Source of the DNA: a virus
IMG/VR virus record: IMGVR_UViG_3300020125_000164
Coordinates: 1-23,440 of that record
DNA length: 23,440 nucleotides
Direction: 5' to 3' (one strand)
Shown here: positions 1 through 6,170 of the stretch, piece after piece
How positions within the stretch are numbered: position 1 is the first letter of the stretch
Layout: the number at the start of each line of letters is the position of its first letter
The notes under the pieces: generated by a model
What the model saw: the letters and a program-made list of their open reading frames with translations, nothing else
Told to the model about the DNA's origin: nothing
Databases searched by the model: none
Program-made: the position numbers and the translations under genes

Positions 1-297
1 CGCCTTCTTACTGCGCGACTTCGTCGTGAGCGGGTCGCGCTGTCGCGCGATGGTCTCGGACACGGCGGCGGGGATCGCGAGCCGGAGACTTCCCTCGCGG
101 CCGACCATCTCCAGAAAGATCGTGTCGCCCTGCCCGATCTGGCGATAGCTCTGCACGATCCATGTCTGGCTGTTGCCCAAGAGCGGCGTAACCGACCGCA
201 CCGTCGAGGGCCTGGTGCTCACCACGTCCGGCAGTCCATGCAACGCGCCGAGCAGCCGATCGTAGGCGTCCGGCATCTCTGCTGATCTCTCGCTCAT
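1..297 (-). CDS. hypothetical protein, truncated by the window edge
   Basis: Partial gene: 99 codons are visible from the ATG at 297-295 and the frame stays open to base 1. A Shine-Dalgarno GGAGGT sits 8 bases before the ATG, inside a leader of about 15 bases downstream of promoter P1. The product begins MSERSAEMPDAYDRLLGAL. It has a mixed alpha/beta look with a segment WIVQSYRQIGQGDTIFLEMV, then a basic stretch KSRSKK near the edge. I do not recognise a family. It is the first gene of the third minus-strand operon. Another minus frame is open over the same bases but lacks the ribosome site and gives an arginine-rich, unlikely product. Confidence 0.75.
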   Translation of the reverse strand, partial: MSERSAEMPDAYDRLLGALHGLPDVVSTRPSTVRSVTPLLGNSQTWIVQSYRQIGQGDTIFLEMVGREGSLRLAIPAAVSETIARQRDPLTTKSRSKKA

Positions 298-318
298 TGT
301 TCGTTACCTCCAGTGCAT

Positions 319-347
319 ACCATAGCATGGTGCGCGCCGAAAGTCAA
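319..347 (-). promoter_or_regulatory. promoter P1 with palindromic operator
   Basis: Read on the minus strand: TTGACT (347-342), 17-base spacer, TATGGT (324-319). The palindrome ACCATAGCATGGT (plus-strand reading, 319-331) covers the whole -10 and 7 spacer bases. The TGA stop of the nuclease gene (346-344) is part of the -35. Transcription should start near 312 and serve the gene at 297. Confidence 0.8.
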
Positions 348-1606
348 TCCCGATGGACTCCAAACCGCCGCTTCGACTTCTCCGTCAGGATCGGAGCGAG
401 GGCGCGGGCTTGGGCGTCCCGATCCTTCGGGTGGATGTAGCGCATCAGGCTCTCCGCCTGCTGCACGCCGACCCCGAGGGCCTGAATGAGACCGGGCATG
501 GTCGCCTGTTGAGCCTCTACGTCCCCGGCGCGGATCTTCTTAACCCACGCCTCGCCGAGCACCTCGGCGGCGTTCGGGGTGAGCGCCCGCTGCGTCTCGA
601 TCACGGTCCCCACCTGGGCGCCGTCGATCTGTAGCGGCTCCTCGGCCGTGGCGAAGCGCAGAGGACCCGGCGCGGAACTCGTCCCCGCCACTCGCCGGAT
701 CTCGGCCTCAGCCATCGCGTAGGCGTAGGCCATGGAGAGCGGTTCCGAGGAGCCGTAGACGGCACGGAGGAACTCTTGCGCCGGCGCACAACCGCCCAGA
801 TAGGGGCAGCCGTAGCACTGGCCGCCTGGAGTCGCGACGCGCTCACCGTCGAAGCCTACCTGCTCCTCGCGCGACCGGATCTCCGTCTCGATCTCGGAGC
901 GCCAGCGCGCCATGACCTCGGCGCCTTCCGGCGTGTTCGGAAACACACTCATCTCAAACGGCCGCCGGAGCCGGAAGTTGATGACGACGAGGTGCAACTC
1001 CTCGTGCCCCTCGCCCCACTTCTCCCAGGACAGCACGGCCTGAATCTTCCGCTGCAAGGTGCCCAACTCGGATTCATCCGCGTTCCATGCCGACTTGTAA
1101 TCGATCACGTCGAGCTTTGGGCCGGCGGCGTCCTCGGGATCGAACAGGCCAGGGAGGACGGTGCCGACCGCATCGATTCTGCAACGGAGCCACGCCTCTT
1201 TCCCGTAGGGCTGCAAGCGCCACTCCCGGTCTACCGCTACGCCTTCCTCGAACCGTAGATCATAGGGCAGCGGGAAGTCTTTGACGTAGGACATGGCGAG
1301 GTCACGACCGCGCCATACCAAGTCCGATGGCAGGGGCGGCTCACGGTCGCCCTCGAAGTCTCTCCCGAACGCAATCAGCTCGCCGCAGGTAACCCGCGCG
1401 ACCTCCTCGGCCTCCAGGGTGTCCAGGAAGCGCCCGGCCGCCGCGCTGGCCTTGCCAATCTCCTCCAGGACCGCGTGCGCCGCCGAGCCCACTGCGAACA
1501 TCCGGCGATCATACGGGCGGCCTTCTTCCGCACACGTGAGCGCGGCCGGGCAATGCTTCTCCGCCAGGCTCAGGGTGGTCGAGCGCCAACCGCGACGGGC
1601 GGTCAC
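344..1606 (-). CDS. Cas4/RecB-like PD-(D/E)XK exonuclease with 4Fe-4S cysteines
   Basis: 420 aa. Predicted DNA exonuclease of the RecB/Cas4 branch of the PD-(D/E)XK fold, probably acting on DNA ends in phage recombination or replication. Seen: RecB-type motif GSAAHAVLE with H44; an aspartate-containing CRIDAV strand; catalytic D169-Y-K171; and cysteines C19, C264, C267, C273. The spacing C-X2-C-X5-C plus a distant N-terminal Cys matches the 4Fe-4S clasp of Cas4 and AddB. About 145 residues follow the last Cys, more than in a minimal Cas4. Start: GTG at 1606, overlapping the upstream stop as GTGA. The longer open frame to 1936 is rejected because it would run through two neighbouring genes. 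No cas genes or CRISPR repeats accompany it. Confidence in nuclease class is high; the exact role is inferred. Confidence 0.88.
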   Translation of the reverse strand: MTARRGWRSTTLSLAEKHCPAALTCAEEGRPYDRRMFAVGSAAHAVLEEIGKASAAAGRFLDTLEAEEVARVTCGELIAFGRDFEGDREPPLPSDLVWRGRDLAMSYVKDFPLPYDLRFEEGVAVDREWRLQPYGKEAWLRCRIDAVGTVLPGLFDPEDAAGPKLDVIDYKSAWNADESELGTLQRKIQAVLSWEKWGEGHEELHLVVINFRLRRPFEMSVFPNTPEGAEVMARWRSEIETEIRSREEQVGFDGERVATPGGQCYGCPYLGGCAPAQEFLRAVYGSSEPLSMAYAYAMAEAEIRRVAGTSSAPGPLRFATAEEPLQIDGAQVGTVIETQRALTPNAAEVLGEAWVKKIRAGDVEAQQATMPGLIQALGVGVQQAESLMRYIHPKDRDAQARALAPILTEKSKRRFGVHRD

Positions 1607-1785
1607 CCGCTGTGCTTCTCCGGGAAGAATTCGCGATGGGCGCGGTCGGCCGCATCTCTGAGCTGCGCCTCCCAGCAGGCTGCGGCCGAACGCTTGAACT
1701 CCTCGATTGTCATGCCGCCGAGTATCGCCGTGCGGACGGCGTCGTCGATCTCGGCCTGAGCGGTGTCCTCGCGCCTTACATTCAT
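1603..1785 (-). CDS. small hypothetical protein (60 aa)
   Basis: The start ATG (1785) overlaps the stop of the upstream gene as ATGA and its own stop forms GTGA with the Cas4-like gene, so it sits in a tightly coupled three-gene run. The product starts MNVRREDTAQAEIDDAV and is predicted almost entirely helical, with one Cys (AAACWEA) and an acidic/basic amphipathic pattern. No family recognised. Its position directly before a nuclease gene makes a nuclease partner or inhibitor possible, but nothing in the sequence proves it. Confidence 0.75.
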   Translation of the reverse strand: MNVRREDTAQAEIDDAVRTAILGGMTIEEFKRSAAACWEAQLRDAADRAHREFFPEKHSG

Positions 1786-2303
1786 GCGCTGCACCCCGAC
1801 TCGCGTCCCTCTCGACATGCCCGGCAGGTCCGACCGGCAGCCATATCCTCGAATACGCCGAGACCGTAGGCGTCGAGCAGGGCGGCATAGTCAACGCCGA
1901 GGTGCCGGCAAAGCGCGCGCAGGATCGGCGCGCCATAGTTCGGGTACGGCTCGGTGTCGCAGATCTTCACCGCCTCTTCATCTCCGGCGAGCCAGCATAA
2001 CGCGCGGAGCTTCTCCACCGTGCGGTTTGCGCTGATGCCCCGATGGTTGACGGCCTTGTCGATCCCGACGCGCTGAATGTAGTCCACAGCCTCAGCAAGC
2101 GCCGTTTCGCGTGTGCGCGGTAGGGGCTCGGGCCACCCGTCCGCGGTCAGATCCGGCTTCATCCACGGCCGCGCCTCCTCGAATGACAGGAAGCGCGCGA
2201 GCGCCTCACGGTCGAATCCGAGGAATGACGGTTCCCCGTCGCTCCCGACGTAGGCTAGAACCTCGGCGGCGGTTCGGGTTTCTCTCGGTGACTCTTCCGG
2301 CAT
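1782..2303 (-). CDS. hypothetical protein (173 aa) with C-terminal CxxC
   Basis: ATG at 2303 preceded by a strong AGGGAGGAAGAGT ribosome site. The product has a helical middle with the segment NHRGISANRTVEKLRALCWL, then RALCRHLGVDYAALL, and ends in TCRACREG. The C-terminal CxxC has no obvious partner pair, so zinc binding is uncertain. I do not recognise a named family. First gene of a coupled run 2303-344 (this gene, the 60-aa protein, the Cas4-like nuclease), which suggests all three are made together. The 72 bases between it and the upstream Cys-rich gene hold no gene I can support. Confidence 0.8.
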   Translation of the reverse strand: MPEESPRETRTAAEVLAYVGSDGEPSFLGFDREALARFLSFEEARPWMKPDLTADGWPEPLPRTRETALAEAVDYIQRVGIDKAVNHRGISANRTVEKLRALCWLAGDEEAVKICDTEPYPNYGAPILRALCRHLGVDYAALLDAYGLGVFEDMAAGRTCRACREGRESGCSA

Positions 2304-2375
2304 ACTCTTCCTCCCTTGTCCGGCATCTCTCGCTACCGCCCACCGTGGCGAGCGGCAGCGGGTGAGGCCGGGCGG

Positions 2376-2660
2376 TTAGCAGGTGGGCCCGAAGTCTCCG
2401 GGGCAGTTGTTGGCACACCACGAGTAGCAGGCATTGAAGGTGACGGCGCACTGGTTCATGCAGTCGTTGTAGGCGGTGCCGGTCTTGCCGCTGCACGAGG
2501 GCCAACAGTAATACTCCTTGTCCGCCTCGCATTGGTCGGCGCAGTCGCACCGGCTCGGACAGCCGCCGCTGTACTGGTTCTGAGGCAGGATCGCCACCGG
2601 CGTGAGCGCCGGGGCAAGGTTGAGCCAGAAGCTGACGAGACAGGTCGCGGCGAAGTGCAT
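2376..2660 (-). CDS. secreted-looking cysteine-rich protein, 12 Cys in CX3C pairs
   Basis: 94 aa. ATG at 2660 follows GAGGAG with 6 bases spacing. The N-terminus (about residues 3-27) is a hydrophobic, uncharged segment resembling a signal peptide, with WLNLAPALTPVAIL. From residue 34 on there are 12 cysteines, mostly in C-X3-C pairs: CPSRC, CADQC, CWPSC, CMNQC, CYSWC, then CANNC sharing a Cys. Regular CX3C pairs in helices usually form disulfide-linked helical hairpins outside the cytosol, or bind metal. I do not recognise the family. A cytosolic metal-binding protein is the alternative. An extracytoplasmic Cys-rich protein is unusual in a phage early operon. Confidence 0.78.
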   Translation of the reverse strand: MHFAATCLVSFWLNLAPALTPVAILPQNQYSGGCPSRCDCADQCEADKEYYCWPSCSGKTGTAYNDCMNQCAVTFNACYSWCANNCPGDFGPTC

Positions 2661-2748
2661 GGGCAACTCCTCTGGTAGTCGGCGCCCGTTCTGGAGCGTC
2701 CGCCCCTACGCACCGACCGGGCGAGGGCCGATGCGCAGGAGCTGCACT

Positions 2749-3033
2749 TCAGTCAGCCTCAAGCGCCGCCGCTATGCGGTCAAGTCGGTCGATCTCCGCG
2801 AGGAGGAGGGCTGCGGCGCGTACCATGTTCCGTCGCCGGTCTTTCGGCCTCCAGAACTCCTCCGCCCACGGCCAAAGCTGGACCGCTAGCTTGGGGCTCT
2901 CATCCACCACGGCGTAGGCGGCGCCAGCAAAGGCGAGTTCTCCGCCGCTATGAAAATCGTCGTGGTCTTCGCCCCACTCCTCCTCTACTATCTGGCGGTT
3001 GCGCTCGTTTGCTACATCGGCGAGGGCTCCCAT
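2749..3033 (-). CDS. conserved phage protein, GELAFAGAAYA / PWAEEFW type
   Basis: 94 aa. Start ATG at 3033 shares one base with the upstream stop (TGATG); AAGGAG lies before it. The family is familiar from many phages and prophages. Its pattern is an N-terminal RNRQ..EEEWGEDHDD, then GELAFAGAAYA, a Trp-rich LWPWAEEFWRP, and a C-terminal RRNMVRAAALLLAEIDRLDR helix. The acidic and His residues (EDHDDFH) resemble the metal-binding helices of MazG-like all-alpha NTP pyrophosphatases, but I cannot assign that activity. Function unknown in the literature I recall. Confidence 0.85.
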   Translation of the reverse strand: MGALADVANERNRQIVEEEWGEDHDDFHSGGELAFAGAAYAVVDESPKLAVQLWPWAEEFWRPKDRRRNMVRAAALLLAEIDRLDRIAAALEAD

Positions 3034-3374
3034 CAGGGCTCCTTTCGGTTGCGGGCGACGAGAACGGCCACGTGGTAAAGACCGGGGTCGGCAAAGTCGC
3101 CTAGCGCCATATCGACGGTGTGCTTGTTAACGGAGTCGAGCCTGGCATTCGTGATCGCGCTCGGCTCCGTCTCGCCCGGCACAAAGAGCCCGTGCTCGGG
3201 ATGGTGGGAGGTCGCATGGACCCAATAGTCGCCCTGTGTGGTGCGGACTACCTCGGCCGAGCCGCCTGGAAAGACGATCCGCACCGACTCCGGCTCGGGC
3301 TCGCGACGGTCGCCCTGCAGGCGGATCACGGCGACCTTGGAATCGCTGTCGAGCTCCACGGTGGGCTTGCGCAT
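3033..3374 (-). CDS. hypothetical beta-rich protein (113 aa)
   Basis: Start ATG at 3374, overlapping the upstream stop as TAATG, with AAGGAG five bases upstream. Beginning at MRKPTVELDSDSKVAVIRL, the protein reads as alternating beta strands (VRIVFPGG, AEVVRTTQGDYWVHAT), ending LYHVAVLVARNRKEP. A longer open frame reaches 3467 but runs through the small membrane-protein gene and has no better start. No family recognised. The beta-sandwich look and the segment GLFVPGETEP give no function. Confidence 0.78.
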   Translation of the reverse strand: MRKPTVELDSDSKVAVIRLQGDRREPEPESVRIVFPGGSAEVVRTTQGDYWVHATSHHPEHGLFVPGETEPSAITNARLDSVNKHTVDMALGDFADPGLYHVAVLVARNRKEP

Positions 3375-3478
3375 TAGCGCTCCTTTCTGCCCGCGAGCGA
3401 CGCCATCAGCGCCACCGCGAGCACTACGATCAGCTCCGCGAAAATCGTGCAGATCACGCCTGCCCAAAATGGGCTCAT
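3374..3478 (-). CDS. single-span small membrane protein (34 aa)
   Basis: ATG at 3478 follows GGGAGGTCCG, a strong ribosome site, and the stop TAA overlaps the next start as TAATG. The product MSPFWAGVICTIFAELIVVL continues AVALMASL and ends in basic AGRKER: one hydrophobic helix with a positive C-terminal tail. Topology would be N-out, C-in by the positive-inside rule. It is short enough that automatic gene calling would usually miss it. Function unknown; small phage membrane proteins of this kind can be holin-like, exclusion or host-modulating, none of which is shown here. Confidence 0.72.
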   Translation of the reverse strand: MSPFWAGVICTIFAELIVVLAVALMASLAGRKER

Positions 3479-3489
3479 CGGACCTCCCT

Positions 3490-3522
3490 TCACTCCCAGG
3501 GATCGGAAATGCTACCTGCCAT
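3490..3522 (-). CDS. possible 10-codon mini-ORF
   Basis: ATG at 3522 is preceded by a good GAGGAGG and reads MAGSISDPWE then TGA at 3490-3492. The next ribosome site (GGGAGG) lies just downstream. It may be a leader peptide coupling translation into the membrane-protein gene, or chance. An in-frame ATG 21 bases further upstream would give 17 codons. Confidence 0.3.
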   Translation of the reverse strand: MAGSISDPWE

Positions 3523-3558
3523 AATTGGCCTCCTCTCTCTCATTTTTGAGCGCTCGCC

Positions 3559-3585
3559 GCCGCCCACCTCGCAGAGATGGGCGGC
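3559..3585 (-). other. hairpin in the 3479-3603 intergenic stretch
   Basis: Perfect 8-bp inverted repeat GCCGCCCA / TGGGCGGC with an 11-base loop, in the largest gap of the left arm (125 bases). Neither strand has a T-run after the stem, so it is not a convincing intrinsic terminator. It may act as an mRNA processing or stability element between the zinc-type gene and the downstream run. Confidence 0.4.
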
Positions 3586-3603
3586 AAGAAGGCTCAGGCG
3601 ATC

Positions 3604-3816
3604 CTAGCGGTCGCTGCCGGTCTTAGCCCTCGCCGCCTTCGCCTGGCGCCGCGCGCAGTCCTTGCAGGTAACGAGTTCGCTACGTGCGCCATCCGTCGTC
3701 ATCCAGACTCCGCAGAGGGCGCGGTAGCGGAGACCGCCGCTCGGCGCTTGGGCCGAAAAGGCGAGATGCAGCGGCGAATCACTGCGAGTGCTCTTGCCGG
3801 TGAATGCGTAAAGCAT
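3604..3816 (-). CDS. small protein with LCG / CKDC zinc-type motif
   Basis: 70 aa from the ATG at 3816, which follows GGAGGAG by 7 bases; the longer frame to 3840 lacks a site. The C-terminal half holds ALCG, about 17 residues, then TCKDCARR, a three- or four-ligand pattern common in small phage and actinobacterial proteins that bind zinc. The tail is very basic (RRQAKAARAKTGSDR) and could bind nucleic acid. The N-terminal residues include HLAF, where His might be the fourth ligand. Function unknown. Confidence 0.75.
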   Translation of the reverse strand: MLYAFTGKSTRSDSPLHLAFSAQAPSGGLRYRALCGVWMTTDGARSELVTCKDCARRQAKAARAKTGSDR

Positions 3817-3842
3817 TTCTCGTCTCCTCCGCAGGGACACAA

Positions 3843-3859
3843 CCCGGCTCCGCGCCGGG
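3843..3859 (-). other. short GC hairpin between two genes
   Basis: CCCGGC-TCCGC-GCCGGG: 6-bp stem, 5-base loop, in the 63-base gap upstream of the zinc-type gene. On the minus strand it is followed by TTGTGT, too weak a T-tract to call a terminator with confidence. Confidence 0.35.
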
Positions 3860-3879
3860 CTGCTACCGCCTAGACACCG

Positions 3880-4164
3880 TCAACCCTCAGATTGGTAAGC
3901 AACCTTCTTGCGCAGATCCCGCCGGATCGCCTCCCGCTTCCGGCGCGGGAGGTTGCGGAGTCCGCAGAGGCTGCGCCGGGCCGGCGGGGTGTAGAGCGGG
4001 GGATGCCAGGCATTGAAGCCAAACGGCATGCTCGGCTCGGCGCGCCCCGTCAGTTCAGCCGTGCGCGCGGCCAGCCACTTCACCGTCTTGTCGTCCGTCA
4101 TCCCTCCGCGGGCGACCGTGGACTGCTTCGGGTGCTTCGGGGAACGGAAGCGGTTGGCGGCCAT
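3880..4164 (-). CDS. basic hypothetical protein (94 aa)
   Basis: ATG at 4164 directly abuts the upstream stop (TAGATG). The GGAGAG before it lies in the upstream gene. The product is strongly basic: MAANRFRSPKHPKQSTVARG at the start and NLPRRKREAIRRDLRKKV near the end, with a Pro-rich middle (WHPPLYTPPARR). Nucleic-acid binding is plausible from charge alone. An internal in-frame ATG gives a 73-residue version starting MTDDKTVKWLAART; without a better ribosome site I keep the longer start. No family recognised. Confidence 0.65.
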   Translation of the reverse strand: MAANRFRSPKHPKQSTVARGGMTDDKTVKWLAARTAELTGRAEPSMPFGFNAWHPPLYTPPARRSLCGLRNLPRRKREAIRRDLRKKVAYQSEG

Positions 4165-4335
4165 CTAGCGGCTCTCCGCCTCTTCCGCGAGCGCGGCGTC
4201 ATGGCGGATGTACCGCGCCAGGTGATAAGCCTCGGCAGCCCCATCGAGATCGCCATCTTCTGCAAGGGCTGTCGCGTAACGCGCCATCTTCGCGGCGCGC
4301 TCCTCCAATTCATCTACCGACGGGTGTTCATGCAT
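4165..4335 (-). CDS. small helical acidic protein (56 aa), first gene of the P2 operon
   Basis: ATG at 4335 with CTGGAGAGCGCC before it, about 40 bases downstream of the predicted P2 start site. The product reads MHEHPSVDELEERAAKMARY, then a TPR-like helical segment DGDLDGAAEAYHLARYIRHD, and ends EEAESR. It is all-helical and acidic. One helix-turn-helix repeat of this style is too little to call a domain. Its TAG stop touches the next ATG. Its high third-position GC and ribosome site mark it as real. Confidence 0.75.
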   Translation of the reverse strand: MHEHPSVDELEERAAKMARYATALAEDGDLDGAAEAYHLARYIRHDAALAEEAESR

Positions 4336-4383
4336 GGCGCTCTCCAGGGGTTGAAATGTGGCCTCGATTGCTCAACTAGATGC

Positions 4384-4412
4384 ACCATAGCATGGTGCGC
4401 GCGGAGCGTCAA
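4384..4412 (-). promoter_or_regulatory. promoter P2 with palindromic operator
   Basis: Minus-strand TTGACG (4412-4407), 17-base spacer, TATGGT (4389-4384). The palindrome extends to 17 bp here (GCACCAT-3-ATGGTGC). The TGA stop of the upstream nuclease gene (4411-4409) lies inside the -35. It drives the operon from 4335 to 344. Confidence 0.82.
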
Positions 4413-4972
4413 GCGCCGAACATGTCTAGAGTGACGGGAACGATGCGGACCTGCCAGGACATCTTAGGCTTCCGGGCGCCGCGAAGGAGCAACGCCTGAG
4501 CCTCATCTACGGGCCGAGAAGCCCATCCCCAGACCTGGATTCGGTTGCCCGCGGAGAGCCACTTGCGGGCCACATCTAGGCTCTTGATCTTGCTGACCCT
4601 GGTGCTCGCGTTGGAGGCCGAGGTGCATTGGATCAGGAGTGAGCCCGGCAGGCCGTCGAGCACCAACAAGTCCCCGTAGCCGAACAAATCCTTCTTGACG
4701 CCGGGCGGTCCCTCGCGTTGCTTGATCGCGGCCGCACGGATGAGCACGCCTCCGCGAAGATCCCCAAGTGTCGCGCGTAGAACGTCAGCCGTGAAAGCGT
4801 CGGCGGTGAAGGATGACAGGCTCTCTATCATCGCGACGCACTCCAGGAACGCGGCGAGCCTGCCGGCATCTTTCGGATCGCCCATCACCTGGAAGTACTC
4901 CCCCTGCGCCCAGGGCCACCCGCGCCGGTCGAGTTCCCTCTTGGTGAGGGCGGAGGGAGTGGGAGCGGTCAT
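4409..4972 (-). CDS. PD-(D/E)XK-like nuclease (VRR/Holliday-resolvase-like)
   Basis: 187 aa. The central motif KDLFGYGDLLVLDG with D95 and D101, followed by SLLIQCTSASN with Q115-x-T117, then RVSKIKSLDVARKWL and GNRIQVWGW, matches a phage family of small resolvase-like PD-(D/E)XK proteins. Members commonly show DLFGF.D, QVTS and a trailing VxGW. The canonical (D/E)xK is QxT here, as in that family, so catalysis may be altered. The N-terminal 90 residues are unfamiliar. Start ATG 4972 overlaps the upstream stop as ATGA with no strong ribosome site, indicating coupled translation. Last gene of the P3 operon. Confidence 0.78.
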   Translation of the reverse strand: MTAPTPSALTKRELDRRGWPWAQGEYFQVMGDPKDAGRLAAFLECVAMIESLSSFTADAFTADVLRATLGDLRGGVLIRAAAIKQREGPPGVKKDLFGYGDLLVLDGLPGSLLIQCTSASNASTRVSKIKSLDVARKWLSAGNRIQVWGWASRPVDEAQALLLRGARKPKMSWQVRIVPVTLDMFGA

Positions 4973-5148
4973 GGAACCGCAACCACGCTAACGCTGCGGG
5001 CTTGGCAAGCAATTCCTTTCCGCAGGCGGTCGCGCTCTTCCTCGGCGCGCTTCTTCGTCATGAAGATTGCGGGCCGTCCGAGATTGTTGACCAGGAATTC
5101 CTTCGTGCTGGTCTTCCAAATCACAAGCACCGCCCATCCGCGACTCAT
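4969..5148 (-). CDS. small hypothetical protein (59 aa)
   Basis: ATG at 5148 overlaps the upstream TGA (ATGA), and its stop overlaps the nuclease start the same way. The product begins MSRGWAVLVIWKTSTKEFLV, continues FMTKKRAEEERDRLRKG and ends VSVVAVP. This suggests a small alpha/beta protein: two N-terminal strands, a charged helix and a last strand. This arrangement is common in short phage proteins of unknown role. The reading frame is supported by overlaps on both sides, not by homology. Confidence 0.72.
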   Translation of the reverse strand: MSRGWAVLVIWKTSTKEFLVNNLGRPAIFMTKKRAEEERDRLRKGIACQARSVSVVAVP

Positions 5149-5357
5149 GAGCCATGCCCCTGCCGGGCGCCGGAAAACGGGAAGGTTGCCTCGGCCATGC
5201 GCGCCGAATCCTCACACCGCTGGCAAAGCGCCTGCCCCTTGTGGGTGCGGACGAAGATCCGGGCGCAAGCGGGGTCCGCGCACTGCGGGAGGGCGTGCTC
5301 GGTCTGTCTCTCTCCTAGTATGCGGCGGAGGTGGCGAAAGAGGTCTCCTGGGATCAT
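5145..5357 (-). CDS. small zinc-ribbon-like protein (70 aa)
   Basis: Start ATG 5357, with GGAGGG 7 bases upstream and an ATGA overlap with the membrane-protein gene before it; the longer open frame to 5498 is a shadow of that gene. Cysteines are arranged QCADPACARIF, then LCQRC about 12 residues later: a C-X4-C / C-X2-C pattern like a zinc ribbon with a beta hairpin FVRTHKGQAL between the pairs. It probably binds zinc; whether it binds DNA or protein is unknown. Confidence 0.78.
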   Translation of the reverse strand: MIPGDLFRHLRRILGERQTEHALPQCADPACARIFVRTHKGQALCQRCEDSARMAEATFPFSGARQGHGS

Positions 5358-5476
5358 GGCTTGTCCCTCCATGCGCGGATGATGGCCTCGCCTTCCAACA
5401 GGACGAGCGCGCAGACGATGCCGACCGCGACAACGAAAAGGATGGCTATTGTGACGCATGCCTCCGGCCAGCTCAT
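5354..5476 (-). CDS. single-span small membrane protein (40 aa)
   Basis: ATG at 5476 overlaps the preceding stop (ATGA) and its stop overlaps the zinc-ribbon start (ATGA). Its middle is one hydrophobic helix, TIAILFVVAVGIVCALVLL, preceded by MSWPEACV and followed by the charged tail EGEAIIRAWRDKP. Two cysteines lie at or inside the helix. It is one of two sub-50-residue membrane proteins in the left arm. Function unknown. Confidence 0.72.
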   Translation of the reverse strand: MSWPEACVTIAILFVVAVGIVCALVLLEGEAIIRAWRDKP

Positions 5477-5715
5477 GCGATTTCATCCTCACCCGCACCC
5501 GTCACCGCGAGATGCCCCTCGCCATCGCAGAGCCCGCACCCCACGCCTCCGCATCGCCGGCAGATCTCGCTGCCCTCCCGCTCTCCCGGCGTCCATCCCG
5601 CCAGTTGGCGCGCCTGTCGGAAGGCTTCCCGTAGGGTGACACCGCGCCGGCACGGATTCACCTGGGGCTCGATACGCACGGCCTCGCGCGTGTCAACTAC
5701 CGCATACTCTTTCAA
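5473..5715 (-). CDS. DnaJ-type CxxCxGxG zinc protein (80 aa), TTG start
   Basis: The start is TTG at 5715, chosen because a perfect GAGGAGG lies 6 bases before it and no in-frame ATG exists nearby; it overlaps the upstream gene by 23 bases. The C-terminal half contains CRRCGGVG followed at once by CGLCDGEG, two CxxCxGxG motifs as in the zinc domain of DnaJ chaperones, binding one zinc ion. The N-terminal half (TLREAFRQARQLAGW) is helical. It is far too short for a chaperone; such motifs occur in small phage proteins of unknown role. Confidence 0.75.
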   Translation of the reverse strand: MKEYAVVDTREAVRIEPQVNPCRRGVTLREAFRQARQLAGWTPGEREGSEICRRCGGVGCGLCDGEGHLAVTGAGEDEIA

Positions 5716-5899
5716 GTTGCACCTCCTCTTGACAATCCGGGCAGATCACGCCCTCTGGCGTGCGTTGCCATCCTAGCTCGGTGACGCAGTGCTCTTCCGT
5801 CCACTCCGCCCATCCGCGCCCGATGCCGTTGCGGATCTTGTAGCCGACGCGGTTGCCGGGGGAGCAGCGGTCACAAAAGGTGAGGATGAATTCGCTCAT
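5693..5899 (-). CDS. small four-cysteine zinc protein (68 aa)
   Basis: ATG at 5899 overlaps the upstream stop (ATGA), with AAAGGGA as ribosome site. CDRC near residue 10 and CPDC near residue 54 form two CxxC knuckles separated by a Trp-rich stretch (GIGRGWAEWTEEHCV, ELGWQRTPEGVI). This fits a zinc ribbon resembling a host-derived regulatory or RNA-binding knuckle. The extended frame to 6403 crosses the divergent promoters and is rejected. Confidence 0.77.
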   Translation of the reverse strand: MSEFILTFCDRCSPGNRVGYKIRNGIGRGWAEWTEEHCVTELGWQRTPEGVICPDCQEEVQLERVCGS

Positions 5900-6108
5900 G
5901 CGTTCCCTTTGCTTGGCGCTGGACGGACCGACTCCGGCAGCGGTCGGTAGGTCGCGTCGGGAAGATCTATTAGATCCGACCAGATTCCGCGCCGCACAAG
6001 ATCCACGGCTTCTGCTGCGGTAGCGGCCCGCACCTTCGCAGCGCGGCACTGCGCGAAGGCAACATCGACCAGCCAGTCGCGCTCCAGCTTCGGCGTATCC
6101 TTGCTCAT
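5896..6108 (-). CDS. hypothetical protein (70 aa), probably leaderless
   Basis: First gene of the P3 operon. The start is taken as ATG 6108, 8 bases past the end of the P3 -10, so the ATG would sit at or within one or two bases of the transcription start. No ribosome site precedes it. The in-frame ATG at 6120 lies inside the -10 and cannot be in the transcript. The product starts MSKDTPKLERDWLVDVAFAQ and has a helical AAEAVDLVRRGIWSDLI segment. No family recognised. Confidence 0.72.
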   Translation of the reverse strand: MSKDTPKLERDWLVDVAFAQCRAAKVRAATAAEAVDLVRRGIWSDLIDLPDATYRPLPESVRPAPSKGNA

Positions 6109-6115
6109 GTCCAGC

Positions 6116-6145
6116 ACCATAGCATGGTGCCTTCCGTGCCGTCAA
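6116..6145 (-). promoter_or_regulatory. promoter P3 with palindromic operator
   Basis: Minus-strand TTGACG (6145-6140), 18-base spacer, TATGGT (6121-6116); palindrome 6116-6128, extending to 17 bp. It is divergent from P4, whose -35 starts 26 bases away. Predicted transcription start about 6109, next to the ATG at 6108. Confidence 0.8.
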
Positions 6146-6170
6146 CTCCGAGAATTCCCGGCTCGCCCGC

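Noticed and set aside
344-1606. CRISPR system suggested by a Cas4-like protein
   Set aside because: No direct-repeat array, Cas1/Cas2 or other Cas protein is visible; Cas4-type nucleases are common in phages for DNA-end processing.
1607-1936. Longer N-terminus of the Cas4-like nuclease
   Set aside because: It crosses two overlapping small genes with better frames; the GTGA junction at 1603-1606 gives the natural start.
3559-3585. Intrinsic terminator at the 8-bp hairpin
   Set aside because: No T-run follows the stem on either strand; recorded as a hairpin only.
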